The notes under the pieces are model-generated. The model searched no databases. It was not told the DNA's origin and saw only the letters and a list, made by a program, of their open reading frames with translations. A stretch of DNA of 64,000 nt, taken from Candidatus Tisiphia endosymbiont of Nedyus quadrimaculatus (lineage in GTDB: Bacteria > Pseudomonadota > Alphaproteobacteria > Rickettsiales > Rickettsiaceae). The stretch is taken from assembly GCF_964059235.1 (NCBI RefSeq), contig NZ_OZ060452.1, forward strand, positions 124,001 to 188,000, given 5' to 3'. Positions 1-7,987 of this stretch are shown piece by piece. Both the position numbers and the translations under genes were made by a program. Within the stretch, counting starts at the first letter, position 1. Every line of letters begins with the position of its first letter.

Positions 1-419
1 TTAGCGTATTTCATAGCCCGAGAAGGTTTGTATGCCCAAACGGAGGGTGCGACAATGTGCATAATCTTTAAATTGGGCCGGGCTGCTCGAATCTTCTTTG
101 CCACTCTATAAGTAAAGCCTGGCGAGTCTATGGTAATTAACAAATCTGGGGCATGCTGAATTATATCAGCAATAGTACGCTTGATTAGCTTAGTGATCTT
201 AAAAATATGTGGTATAATTTCGACGAAACCCATAAGGTTTATTTGACTAATCGGGAAAAGGCTATGCTCTAACCCCGCTTCTTCCATCTTGCTCCCCCCT
301 ACACCAACGAACTCTAATTGTCTCTCCTCCAGCTTATAGATATCTTTTAGGCTTTGTATCAAATGACTCCCTATAAAATCTCCTGAAATTTCACCAGCAA
401 TTAGATAAATTTTAGTCAT
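1..419 (-). CDS. lpxB: Lipid-A-disaccharide synthase, N-terminal part (cut by window edge)
   Basis: The reverse strand from 419 reads MTKIYLIAGEISGDFIGSHL and stays open to the window edge (139 residues). LpxB condenses UDP-diacylglucosamine with lipid X to make the lipid A disaccharide at the inner face of the inner membrane. The AGEISGD glycine-rich start and the following SLFPISQINLMGF and IDSPGF stretches are typical of the family. The start codon lies 8 nt inside the end of the phosphoethanolamine-transferase-like gene, so the two envelope-lipid genes are probably co-translated. Only the N-terminal third is visible. Confidence 0.93.
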   Translation of the reverse strand, partial: MTKIYLIAGEISGDFIGSHLIQSLKDIYKLEERQLEFVGVGGSKMEEAGLEHSLFPISQINLMGFVEIIPHIFKITKLIKRTIADIIQHAPDLLITIDSPGFTYRVAKKIRAARPNLKIMHIVAPSVWAYKPSRAMKYA

Positions 420-1986
420 TTGACCACTGCTTACTACATAGGCTTAAATTTTTGTCAATCACAGCAGAATGAATGCCAACACAATTAAGGATCGAATGAA
501 ATACATAGTCATGACTAATTTCAGTGCCTAAATGATTGGCTATAGAACTTACCAAATCAGGATGTTTTTTTTTAAATTCATTCGATACCCAAACTAGAAA
601 AGGCACTGTGGTCTGTTCTGGAATCATAGGCCCACCGTGACCGTAATAACCATGTTCTCCCAAAGATTCTGCATGATCAGAAACATACATTAGGATAGCG
701 TTACTATTTTTTAATAGACCTATTACATTATACAAAAAAAAATCTGTATATAAAATGGTATTATCGTAATCATTAATCAACCCTTCAATATCACAACTGC
801 TCTGATCTACCTTAGTAATGGAATTACACTTAGGAGTAAATTTTTGAAATTCTTTAGGATATCTAGCAGAATATTTCCAATGACTACCAGCTGTGTGGAT
901 AACTAAAACATTTTTAGTAGTAGAATTTACAATATTATTTTCAATATGAGGTAACATTTCTCCATCGTGATCAAGCCTCTTTAATAAAATAGAACCACTG
1001 GGTATTATAGCAAACCTAACTTCATCATAAATTGTAACTGGATTTTTACTTCTTAAGTATCCTACTATACTCTGAGTGCCAATCCAATTAGTGTTAAAAC
1101 CAAGCATGGTAAAAATTGATAAAAAACTCGTTTCTTCTGTACTTTTGTCTAAGCTACTCGCAGGATGGCGAGATAGAAGAGATGGGACAGAAAGATGTGT
1201 GTGATTGGAAGCAGACTGTGCTTTAAATGAAAAAAGATTTTCAACAGAACTTAAATATGGAGTAGTGTCCCTGTGATAACCATTAATACCAAAATGATCA
1301 AATCGTGCTGATTCTCCTATTACAAGTACCACTGTAATATTTTGATCCGATTGATCAATGAAAGAAAACTTCTTACTTATATCATCACGCATTGCACTTT
1401 TTTTGCTATTTAAAGATAAATATGTATTATGTAAATATTGGATAGGAAAATAACCCTTTAGCAAATTAAACTGCGGCATAATAATATTATTAATGGTAAT
1501 TAAAAGACAAATTGCCGATAGTAATTTTGTAACAAATAGTTTACTATCTAAAATAGAGAAATGCTTCATCGTATAAATACAAGTAGCTAGGCTAAAAACT
1601 AGCCAAACAATTAGCCTAATACTAGCTATCTCATATACTTCATTGAAGTCAGTAGAGAAAAAGCTACCCATCATCTCCTTTGTAGGAGAAATTTTGAAAA
1701 GATATAGATAATAGCTGGCAATTGCTCCCGTTATAAATAAAAATATTGCTCCTATTATAAAAACAAGTCGATGAATAGTTAAACCAAAAAAAATGATAAA
1801 GCAAGTAAAGCAAATATAAATAGAGTCCTTACTCAACTCCAATATTGCTTTAAAAAAAGTGACTTTGTAGTAGCTGAACTTGTAAACAATAACTGCTGAA
1901 TTAAAAAGTAGAAAATAAATAAAAGAAAACACCAAAGATAGTTTGATTAGTTTACTATCTAAATGTTTTTGGATTAGTTTTAACAT
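412..1986 (-). CDS. Phosphoethanolamine transferase-like membrane sulfatase-fold enzyme (EptA family)
   Basis: 524 residues. About five hydrophobic segments fill the first ~170 residues, followed by a periplasmic alkaline-phosphatase/sulfatase-fold domain. Metal-site motifs are visible: VLVIGESARFDHFG (Glu ligand), the probable nucleophile Thr in SNHTHLSVPSLLSR, and YVSDHAESLGEHGYYGHGG near residue 440. Family members move phosphoethanolamine from phosphatidylethanolamine to lipid A or core sugar, which lowers negative surface charge. Its 3' end overlaps lpxB, which supports an LPS-modifying role. The exact acceptor cannot be read from sequence. Length is normal for the family. Confidence 0.85.
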   Translation of the reverse strand: MLKLIQKHLDSKLIKLSLVFSFIYFLLFNSAVIVYKFSYYKVTFFKAILELSKDSIYICFTCFIIFFGLTIHRLVFIIGAIFLFITGAIASYYLYLFKISPTKEMMGSFFSTDFNEVYEIASIRLIVWLVFSLATCIYTMKHFSILDSKLFVTKLLSAICLLITINNIIMPQFNLLKGYFPIQYLHNTYLSLNSKKSAMRDDISKKFSFIDQSDQNITVVLVIGESARFDHFGINGYHRDTTPYLSSVENLFSFKAQSASNHTHLSVPSLLSRHPASSLDKSTEETSFLSIFTMLGFNTNWIGTQSIVGYLRSKNPVTIYDEVRFAIIPSGSILLKRLDHDGEMLPHIENNIVNSTTKNVLVIHTAGSHWKYSARYPKEFQKFTPKCNSITKVDQSSCDIEGLINDYDNTILYTDFFLYNVIGLLKNSNAILMYVSDHAESLGEHGYYGHGGPMIPEQTTVPFLVWVSNEFKKKHPDLVSSIANHLGTEISHDYVFHSILNCVGIHSAVIDKNLSLCSKQWSND

Positions 1987-2025
1987 ATAAATAACGTACT
2001 TTTGTATGGTTGTAACTTAGGTATC

Positions 2026-2499
2026 ATGATAACATCAACACTGCAAGAGTTTTTTCAACTTTTACAAGTTAATAGACCAATTATATCTGTTGATTATGGG
2101 ACACGAAAAACAGGCATCGCTATCTCAAATCAAGAACATACCATCGCTATGCCTATAAAAACTATATATGAGATAACAGAAGAAAATAAGATCAAATCAA
2201 TATTAGATTTGATCGCAACCTATTCTAGCTGTGGTGTTGTCGTAGGGCTGCCGATTAGTATGAATGGTCAAGCTAGTGATCAAACTGCGATTGTATTAAA
2301 ATTCAGCAAAAAGCTTAGTTTAGCTATAAATCTTCCTATATATCTACAAGATGAAAGACTTACTTCCCTTGCTGCCAATAGTTTATTAAAATCGCTAGGA
2401 ATCAAAAGACGAGAACGTAACCAAAAAGATGATTCAATCGCAGCAAGTATGATTTTAGAAACTACTTTAGATTCTATTAAGAAACTCCACAGAGCCTAA
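2026..2499 (+). CDS. ruvX: RuvX/YqgF-type putative pre-16S rRNA nuclease / Holliday junction resolvase
   Basis: RNase H-like fold protein. SVDYGTRKTGIAIS carries the first catalytic Asp, GLPISMNG is the conserved middle motif, and LQDERLTS followed by KDDSIAAS gives the remaining acidic residues. The family matures the 16S rRNA 5' end (YqgF) and resembles RuvC resolvases. The frame is open from a TTG at 2002, but the ATG at 2026 has an AGG a few bases upstream and gives the usual length (157 aa), so I chose it. It diverges from the EptA-like gene across a very short spacer. Confidence 0.88.
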   Translation: MITSTLQEFFQLLQVNRPIISVDYGTRKTGIAISNQEHTIAMPIKTIYEITEENKIKSILDLIATYSSCGVVVGLPISMNGQASDQTAIVLKFSKKLSLAINLPIYLQDERLTSLAANSLLKSLGIKRRERNQKDDSIAASMILETTLDSIKKLHRA

Positions 2500-2585
2500 G
2501 TGTATCCTAGTGTGGTAGATATATGAGCGTCATATATGGGACACTGCAAGAACAAACTCAGATAGACTAAAATTCGTACCATAAT

Positions 2586-2662
<77 letters not shown>

Positions 2663-3040
2663 ATAATGGAAGTGCCTGTGAATTGATTTTTTTTGGTAAT
2701 TTTGTTGTCAAAATTTGCTTCCGTTCCTCACGTACATTTGTACACTGCTTGCGGGATACTCTCCTGCTTTGAAAAATTGTTTTTTTGAAAATATCAGGAA
2801 CTAGCATACTCATGAAATATGCACCTAGTTCGCTTGTCCCTCATTTTCAAATCCAATTCGTAGGATCGTTCTAGTATACTCAGCTGCATTTTTCCTAAAA
2901 ATTCCTCAATTCGTAGACACTCCTAATAATATACTCACCTACTATGACGTCATCCTAAATTTATTTCAGTATCTAAACTACTTAGTTTTAACATATCCTC
3001 CACCCCGTTCAGGATGACATCCACCTTGAGTAAAAAGCTT
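2663..3040. repeat. Gene-free stretch with degenerate palindromic elements
   Basis: No convincing gene. From about 2755 to 2886 lies an RPE-like element (starts ATACTCTCCTGCTTTGAA, ends near TAGTATACTC) related to the copies at 10567 and in glyS but decayed. From about 2945 to 3021 lies another imperfect palindrome bounded by GTCATCCTAAA and TTCAGGATGACATCC. The stretch separates the initiator tRNA from rpmE. Confidence 0.55.
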
Positions 3041-3042
3041 AG

Positions 3043-3270
3043 CTATATCTTTGTACCAAAACTAAGCCCAGCAAACTTTTTATTAAAGTCACTGATATTT
3101 TTATTAGATTGGTTAACAACATTTCCAGATTCTTTAGTCCATGCTGGATGTTTCCTATAATCAACATCCATCAGAATCTCTTCTGCATGACCACCGGAAT
3201 TTGTTTCAAAAACATCCTTACTGATAATAATTTTGAATTTTTTATATTTTGGGTGTATTCCAGTTTTCAT
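3043..3270 (-). CDS. rpmE: 50S ribosomal protein L31
   Basis: 75 residues beginning MKTGIHPKYKKFKIIISKD, with SGGHAEEILMDVDYRKHPAW and a C-terminal FNKKFAGLSFG as in alphaproteobacterial L31. It lacks the four zinc-binding cysteines, so it is of the C-minus type. Its ATG overlaps the rpmB stop (ATGA), so the two ribosomal proteins are translationally coupled. Confidence 0.93.
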   Translation of the reverse strand: MKTGIHPKYKKFKIIISKDVFETNSGGHAEEILMDVDYRKHPAWTKESGNVVNQSNKNISDFNKKFAGLSFGTKI

Positions 3271-3560
3271 AATGAAGCACCAACTTTTTTTTCAGCTATC
3301 TTTCTTTTAATTACCTGTGCTTTATCTGAGAGTACATCACATGATATTTTAAGCATATATGCATCAAAACCACCTACTTTCTCAACAGAACGCATACATT
3401 TGGCATTTACCGAAAGCTTATATTCTTGCTTCGTCAGATCACTTACAAACCTCACCACCCTTAGGTTAGGTTCAAATCGTCTTCTAGTTTTTCTTTGTGA
3501 GTGTGATACTTTATTACCATATAAAACACCTACTCCACTAAGCTCACATCTACGAGACAT
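3267..3560 (-). CDS. rpmB: 50S ribosomal protein L28
   Basis: L28 of the large ribosomal subunit: MSRRCELSGVGVLYGN, then VSHSQRKTRRRFEPNLR, the family signature. The frame is open six codons further upstream (3578), but the ATG at 3560 is preceded at good spacing by GGGAG and gives the standard 97 residues. It forms an rpmB-rpmE pair by a 4-nt overlap. Confidence 0.94.
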   Translation of the reverse strand: MSRRCELSGVGVLYGNKVSHSQRKTRRRFEPNLRVVRFVSDLTKQEYKLSVNAKCMRSVEKVGGFDAYMLKISCDVLSDKAQVIKRKIAEKKVGASL

Positions 3561-3676
3561 CGTGATCTCCCTTCCCATAATTTATAACACAGGATTATAC
3601 TATATAATAAGACCTTATGTCAATGTATATTATATATTTTCATGGAAATTTTTATGCAAACTTTATGCAAAAATCG

Positions 3677-4429
3677 TCAACATTTTTGAAGTAGCGAGAA
3701 CATATCACGCATTGAATAAAGACCGGCTGGTTTATCAAATAACCAAACGGCAGCCTGAATTGCACCATCAGCAAATGATTCTTTACTTAATGCTTGATGT
3801 TTTATACTAAGAACTTGGTTATTACCTAAAAATAACACTTCATGCTCCCCATGTACCTGCCCTCCTCTAATAGAACTAATACCAATTTCATCAGGCTGTC
3901 TTTGACTTTTTTGACTACGATTCAATACTGCATATTCATCAAAATCTAAATTTCTAGCCTTAGCTACAGCCTTACCCAACATTATAGCTGTACCAGAAGG
4001 GGCGTCTTTCTTCATACGATGGTGACAATCTAGAATCTCTATATCGTAAGTATTATCTAGAATTTTTGCTGCCTTTTCTGCCAGTACTGTAAGTAAGTTC
4101 GCACCTAAACTCATATTAGCTGAATATAATATAGCCAAGCTTTTGGAAGCTACGTTTAAGTGATCAAGCTGATATTGAGTCAAACCAGTAGTGCCAATAA
4201 CTAATTTATTGTTGTAGCTAATAGCATAATCAAGTAATTTTTCTAATATTTCACTGCTAGAAAAGTCGATAATTACATCAGAATTCTGACAAAACTCAGC
4301 AAGATCATCTATGCTATTTTTTCTAGTAAATGTTGTAGAAAGTGTACAAGCATTAAATCCATTCATTCTTTGAATTATCATCTGCCCCATTTTACCAGTT
4401 GCACCACAAACACCTATACAAACAGTCAT
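3677..4429 (-). CDS. dapB: 4-hydroxy-tetrahydrodipicolinate reductase
   Basis: 250 residues. Reduces 4-hydroxy-tetrahydrodipicolinate with NAD(P)H in the diaminopimelate/lysine pathway, which obligate intracellular bacteria keep to build peptidoglycan. GVCGATGKMGQMI is the N-terminal dinucleotide-binding loop; the active-site motif is DCHHRMKKDAPSGTA near residue 135 with its catalytic His and Lys. Length is normal. Its start overlaps the stop of the upstream flavin reductase gene (ATGA, 4426-4429), so it is probably in an operon with it. Confidence 0.95.
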   Translation of the reverse strand: MTVCIGVCGATGKMGQMIIQRMNGFNACTLSTTFTRKNSIDDLAEFCQNSDVIIDFSSSEILEKLLDYAISYNNKLVIGTTGLTQYQLDHLNVASKSLAILYSANMSLGANLLTVLAEKAAKILDNTYDIEILDCHHRMKKDAPSGTAIMLGKAVAKARNLDFDEYAVLNRSQKSQRQPDEIGISSIRGGQVHGEHEVLFLGNNQVLSIKHQALSKESFADGAIQAAVWLFDKPAGLYSMRDMFSLLQKC

Positions 4430-4908
4430 TTTAATCCTCTATATTGTCTTAAACAATGTATTAGTGGGTTTAAGTTACTGTTCACTATAGTATTTATCAC
4501 CTCACCAATCAATATAACATGATCTCCCACTTCATATTGACTAAACTTGTTGCATTCAATATGGCAAACTGCCCCCTCAATCAAAGGACAATTAGTAGCA
4601 CACCCTAAATTATACGAAATACCCGCAAATTTATCAGTGTTAAACTTAGAAAAATGCCTAGAAATATCTTCTTGATTCTCAGCTAGAATACTAACAGCAA
4701 AATACTCACTACTAGTAAAAGCACTCATACTAAAAGCTTGTTTATCAAGACAAAACGATACCAAAGGTGGTAACAAGGAAACTGAGGTAAAGGAATCTGC
4801 AGTAAAACCAAATAGCTTATTATTGTATAAAGTAGTGATAATAGTAACACCTGTAGGCAAAGTGCTAAGAGCTTGTTTAAATCGTTCGGAATTCACTGTT
4901 GAAGCCAT
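4426..4908 (-). CDS. Flavin reductase-like domain protein
   Basis: 160 residues covering one flavin_reductase-like split-barrel domain: TLPTGVTIITT, GFTADSFTSVSLLPPLVSFC and the C-terminal GDHVILIGEV. Such proteins reduce FMN/FAD with NAD(P)H for partner oxygenases or act alone; no partner oxygenase is visible nearby. It overlaps dapB downstream by 4 nt and the binding-protein gene upstream by 16 nt, so the three form a tight operon whose functional logic is unclear. Confidence 0.82.
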   Translation of the reverse strand: MASTVNSERFKQALSTLPTGVTIITTLYNNKLFGFTADSFTSVSLLPPLVSFCLDKQAFSMSAFTSSEYFAVSILAENQEDISRHFSKFNTDKFAGISYNLGCATNCPLIEGAVCHIECNKFSQYEVGDHVILIGEVINTIVNSNLNPLIHCLRQYRGLK

Positions 4909-5630
4909 TTTTTAGTAATACGGCTAATTGTCCCATCTTCTGTCAATTTAGCAATAGCTTTATTAACACTCTCAATAAGTTTAGAATTTTTTGGCATAGC
5001 GATAGCTAGTTCAGATGAAAACTCTGTTAAACTGAAGCTAGCAAGATCAGGATTATTTTCAATAAATTTCTTAGATTGGGATGCCTCTAGTACCACCGCA
5101 TCTATAACTTTTGACTTTAACTCTTCAACTAGCATTAAATTATTTGATAAATAATTTATTCTAATATTAAACCGCTTAGCTAAATCCTGAACTATTACCG
5201 CCCATGTTGTACCAAGTTGTACACCCACAGCTTTATTATCCAAATCTCCAGTATTCTTTAAATTATCTGCTGATCTATACAATATTGACACATTCGTTGA
5301 TATATAAGGCACTGAAAAGCTAATATGTTTTTTACGCTCTTCGGTTACCGATAACCCAGCTATCACTATATCAACATTTTCAGTAGTCAAGGATGCAAGT
5401 AAACCATTAAAATCAAAATTTTTAATTATAACTTTTTTCCCTATTTGTTCTCCTATAGCATTAATAATATCAATATCAAATCCTACTATTTGACCATTTT
5501 GGATAAATTCGTAAGGGGGGTTATCTGCAGAAGTTGCAACTATTAAATTTTGTTCCTTAGATTGATTATCACAACCAGTCATCAAAAAGGAACAACATAT
5601 AACAAGAAAGAATAGCTTTATTAGTTTCAT
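4893..5630 (-). CDS. Amino-acid ABC transporter substrate-binding lipoprotein
   Basis: Periplasmic solute-binding protein of family 3 (polar amino acids; ArtI/GlnH-like). N-terminal signal MKLIKLFFLVICCSFLMTG then Cys is a clear lipobox, so it is anchored to a membrane. SADNPPYEFIQNGQIVGFDI and GLSVTEERKKHISFS are family signatures. The frame extends to a TTG at 5639, but the ATG at 5630 begins the signal peptide. Permease and ATPase genes are not adjacent. The ligand cannot be told from sequence. Confidence 0.87.
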   Translation of the reverse strand: MKLIKLFFLVICCSFLMTGCDNQSKEQNLIVATSADNPPYEFIQNGQIVGFDIDIINAIGEQIGKKVIIKNFDFNGLLASLTTENVDIVIAGLSVTEERKKHISFSVPYISTNVSILYRSADNLKNTGDLDNKAVGVQLGTTWAVIVQDLAKRFNIRINYLSNNLMLVEELKSKVIDAVVLEASQSKKFIENNPDLASFSLTEFSSELAIAMPKNSKLIESVNKAIAKLTEDGTISRITKKWLQQ

Positions 5631-5697
5631 AAAAATCAAATAACTGTTTTAATTAATCTGAGTTCGATGTAATAATTATCCTTCCATACTGGGTATA

Positions 5698-5784
5698 ATG
5701 TCATTCCCACGTAGGCGGGAATCCAAAAAATAACCTGCAAAGGATATTAGATATTATGGATTCCAGCCTACACGGGAATGACAT
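5698..5784. repeat. GTCATTCC-type palindromic repeat
   Basis: About 87 bp. ATGTCATTCCCACGTAGGCG and the inverted AGCCTACACGGGAATGACAT form the arms of a long hairpin; the middle contains an ATAACCTGCAAAGG-type core. Near-identical copies occur at 10911, 17216, 34419 and 45629, with divergent ones elsewhere. It lies between the binding-protein gene and ssrA. Confidence 0.9.
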
Positions 5785-5934
5785 CGAGGGGATTAGAATC
5801 GAACTCATGTTAATTATTATCGCACTTCTTATAAGTATATACAATAGACTTTTTTAAAATTTAGCCCTTTACATCCTATTATAATTGTTGTAGCATAAAA
5901 TTGCTGCTTTTGTAGCTATAGTAATAAACGTGAT

Positions 5935-6235
5935 TTAGAATAGAGGTTGCGGACTCGGGGGCGGTACCCGACGCTTCCACCAAATTAAGTTGTGATAGAA
6001 GGATATTACAGGTTCTATCCATAAGCTTTCATGGGGGCGAAATAGGATCGACGTGCTTAATAAAAAAATTATCTTTACTCGGTATAATTCCGCCGGACCT
6101 TGTGTCGTTGGGTTAAAAAAAAGAAACGCAAATGATAATGAACGTTTCGTAGGAACTGCAGCACTAGCTGCCTAATCCTACGCGGTTGGGGGCTTAACCG
6201 GGCAACAGAAAAAGCCCCGCTAGAATTTTATCTTG
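5935..6235 (+). ncRNA. ssrA: Two-piece (circularly permuted) tmRNA
   Basis: The acceptor piece comes first: a T-arm TCGGG-GGCGGTA-CCCGA and an acceptor strand CGCTTCC-A-CCA ending at 5982. A spacer follows, then the coding piece from 6033 (GGGGGCGAAATAGGATCGAC), whose first seven bases pair with CGCTTCC. The tag frame at 6128-6175 encodes ANDNERFVGTAALAA and a TAA stop. This order (3' half before 5' half) is the permuted arrangement known in alphaproteobacteria; processing removes the spacer. The RNA rescues stalled ribosomes and tags nascent proteins for proteolysis. Outer ends are approximate. Confidence 0.93.
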
Positions 6236-6358
6236 CATAACTAGAGATATACAAAACCTCATGTGAATAAGGCTTGAATAAGACTATTTAAATTTTGTTC
6301 AGCCTATAGCTAACCTGAAAAGGTTTTAGTTATATGTTAATGTTACCTAGCTAGAAAA

Positions 6359-6394
6359 TATGTCATTCCCGCAAAAGCGGGTAATGACATCAAG
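6359..6394. repeat. Short palindromic repeat after ssrA
   Basis: ATGTCATTCCCGCAAAAGCG paired with the inverted half GCGGGTAATGACAT. A minimal version of the GTCATTCC family without the long internal core; it could also act as a transcription end for ssrA, but no T-run follows. Confidence 0.6.
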
Positions 6395-6470
6395 GTTATT
6401 ACTATGGATCAAACATTTTCGGATTAGCTATATCTAGTTTTGTGTTATTTTCTTTATTTAGTTTATAACT

Positions 6471-6953
6471 ATGAACACCCCATATCAACAATTTCTTAAC
6501 GCATGTATGTTGGAATTTGTAAAAAAGATTCTTTCAAAAATTCGTACCGATAAGTTGCAGATAAATCAACTATTGTATATTTCTTACAGAACTGATAATC
6601 CTGCAGTAGTTTTATCTTCTAGGATAAAAGAACGTTATCCAAAAGAAATCACTATAGTAATACAACATCAATTTGAAGATTTAACTGCAGGACTCAATGG
6701 CTTTTCTGTAACAATTAGTTTTGATGGTATCAAAGAAACTATCTATGTACCATTTGATTCGCTTATCAGCTTTGTTGATCCTAATAATGGTTACAGCCTA
6801 AAGTTTAAGCTAGAAACAATCAAATCTAATGAATTGCCTAACGAGAAGAAAAGAGAAACAATTAAGGTATCTAGCGATTCTAAAAGTAAATCTAATTCAG
6901 CAGATAATATAATAGTTTTGGACAAATTTCGGAACCCCAGTAAACCCATGTAG
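6471..6953 (+). CDS. sspB: SspB-type ClpXP adaptor protein
   Basis: 160 residues. The N-terminal helix YQQFLNACMLEFVKKIL, the strand pair PKEITIVIQHQFEDL and the YVPFDSLISFVDP motif match the alphaproteobacterial SspB fold. A low-complexity serine/lysine linker (about 125-145) leads to a short C-terminal tail that ends hydrophobic and basic, as needed to dock on ClpX. SspB binds ssrA-tagged proteins and delivers them to ClpXP, so its position about 230 bp downstream of the tmRNA gene places tag and tag reader side by side. Assignment rests on motif resemblance. Confidence 0.82.
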   Translation: MNTPYQQFLNACMLEFVKKILSKIRTDKLQINQLLYISYRTDNPAVVLSSRIKERYPKEITIVIQHQFEDLTAGLNGFSVTISFDGIKETIYVPFDSLISFVDPNNGYSLKFKLETIKSNELPNEKKRETIKVSSDSKSKSNSADNIIVLDKFRNPSKPM

Positions 6954-7049
6954 ATAATCTACATAAACTGAGTTCGATGTAACAAGTTAGCCTCTCCTGT
7001 TAGGGTTGATGTTACCATGACGAAAGCAGGGGTCTAGAAAAGTCTAAAT

Positions 7050-7098
7050 AACCTCAGTTCGATATAAGAATTAATAATTCTTATATCGAATTCAGGTT
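7050..7098. repeat. 49-bp perfect-type palindrome (TTCGATATAAG family)
   Basis: AACCTCAGTTCGATATAAG and its inverted partner flank a 1-nt centre; the inner arms are 16 bp perfect. It equals the left end of the 254-bp elements at 40033 and 42378 fused to an AATTCAGGTT right end, so it may be a deletion derivative or a solo end. Confidence 0.85.
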
Positions 7099-7113
7099 AA
7101 AATAATAACACTA

Positions 7114-7584
7114 TTATTCATTAGAGTTATATAATTTCATCCCTTCATGTGTTGCTTCAAAACCAAGTCTTTCATAGAACTGTTTGGCTCTTGGACGTTT
7201 TTTATTAGTTGTGAGCTGAACAATGGAGACACCTTTTGATTTGCCATATTTCATTGCAATACTCATCATCCATTCACCGAAATGTTGCCCTCTATACTTT
7301 TCTAAGATACGAACAGCTTCAATTTGCATCCTAGTTGAACCTATGAAAGTTAGCGAGGGCATAATGGTCAGATGGCAAGTACCAACTATTTCTTTATTCA
7401 TTTCAACTATCATCAAATATTGATGTGGATCACTATCTATCTTGTAGAACGCATCAATATAAGCTTGATCCAATTCTGCTGAAAACTGTTCTCTTGTTTG
7501 TCCAAGTTCATCTTCTAAAAGAAGGTTGACAATTGTTTTTAAGTCAGCAATTGTGGCTTTGCGATGGGTAAGGTTTTGATTCAT
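7114..7584 (-). CDS. GNAT-family N-acetyltransferase
   Basis: 156 residues with a single acetyltransferase domain. EAVRILEKYRGQHFGEWMM is the acetyl-CoA pyrophosphate-binding motif (R-G-x-x-x-G/A) near residue 90-110, and KQFYERLGFEATHEGMKLY is the conserved C-terminal strand. The substrate cannot be read from sequence. It follows rbfA after a 7-nt gap on the same strand, so it is probably the last gene of the rimP-nusA-infB-rbfA transcription unit. Confidence 0.88.
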   Translation of the reverse strand: MNQNLTHRKATIADLKTIVNLLLEDELGQTREQFSAELDQAYIDAFYKIDSDPHQYLMIVEMNKEIVGTCHLTIMPSLTFIGSTRMQIEAVRILEKYRGQHFGEWMMSIAMKYGKSKGVSIVQLTTNKKRPRAKQFYERLGFEATHEGMKLYNSNE

Positions 7585-7591
7585 TGTAATC

Positions 7592-7987
7592 CTAATTCAC
7601 TCGATTAGTTTCAACTTGCTTCAATAACTCCTCAACTTTGTAAGCATTATCAAATCCGTGATCATAATGAAAACGAATTTCCGGTGAATATTTTAAATTA
7701 ATCTTAGCAGTTATAAAGTTTCTTATAGCATATTTCGAATTATTTAAAGATTCAGTAAGTTGTATCTCATTAAAAGTAGTATTAAATGGTAAAAAGTAAC
7801 AATCTGCTACTTTTAAATCAGAAGTAACTAAGACTTTAGTAATAGTTACTGGACAATTAATCAGACGTTCATCTAACATCTTACCACGCCTTAGTACTTC
7901 CACTAATGCTTCATTTATTAATATTGCCACTTTTTTTTGCCTTTGTGACCTATTTTGTGACTTGTCTTTATCAGAAAGTTTTTGCAT
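7592..7987 (-). CDS. rbfA: Ribosome-binding factor A
   Basis: 131 residues, small KH-fold 30S assembly factor. [20 protein letters not shown] is the N-terminal helix, [19 protein letters not shown] and [11 protein letters not shown]-like [15 protein letters not shown] follow as in the family. It matures the 16S 5' end and helps cold adaptation. It starts directly after the infB stop, the classic infB-rbfA order. Confidence 0.93.
   Translation of the reverse strand: MQKLSDKDKSQNRSQRQKKVAILINEALVEVLRRGKMLDERLINCPVTITKVLVTSDLKVADCYFLPFNTTFNEIQLTESLNNSKYAIRNFITAKINLKYSPEIRFHYDHGFDNAYKVEELLKQVETNRVN

Noticed and set aside
3109-3810. 233-residue forward frame opposite rpmE, rpmB and dapB
   Set aside because: It is a shadow of three well-supported genes on the other strand.
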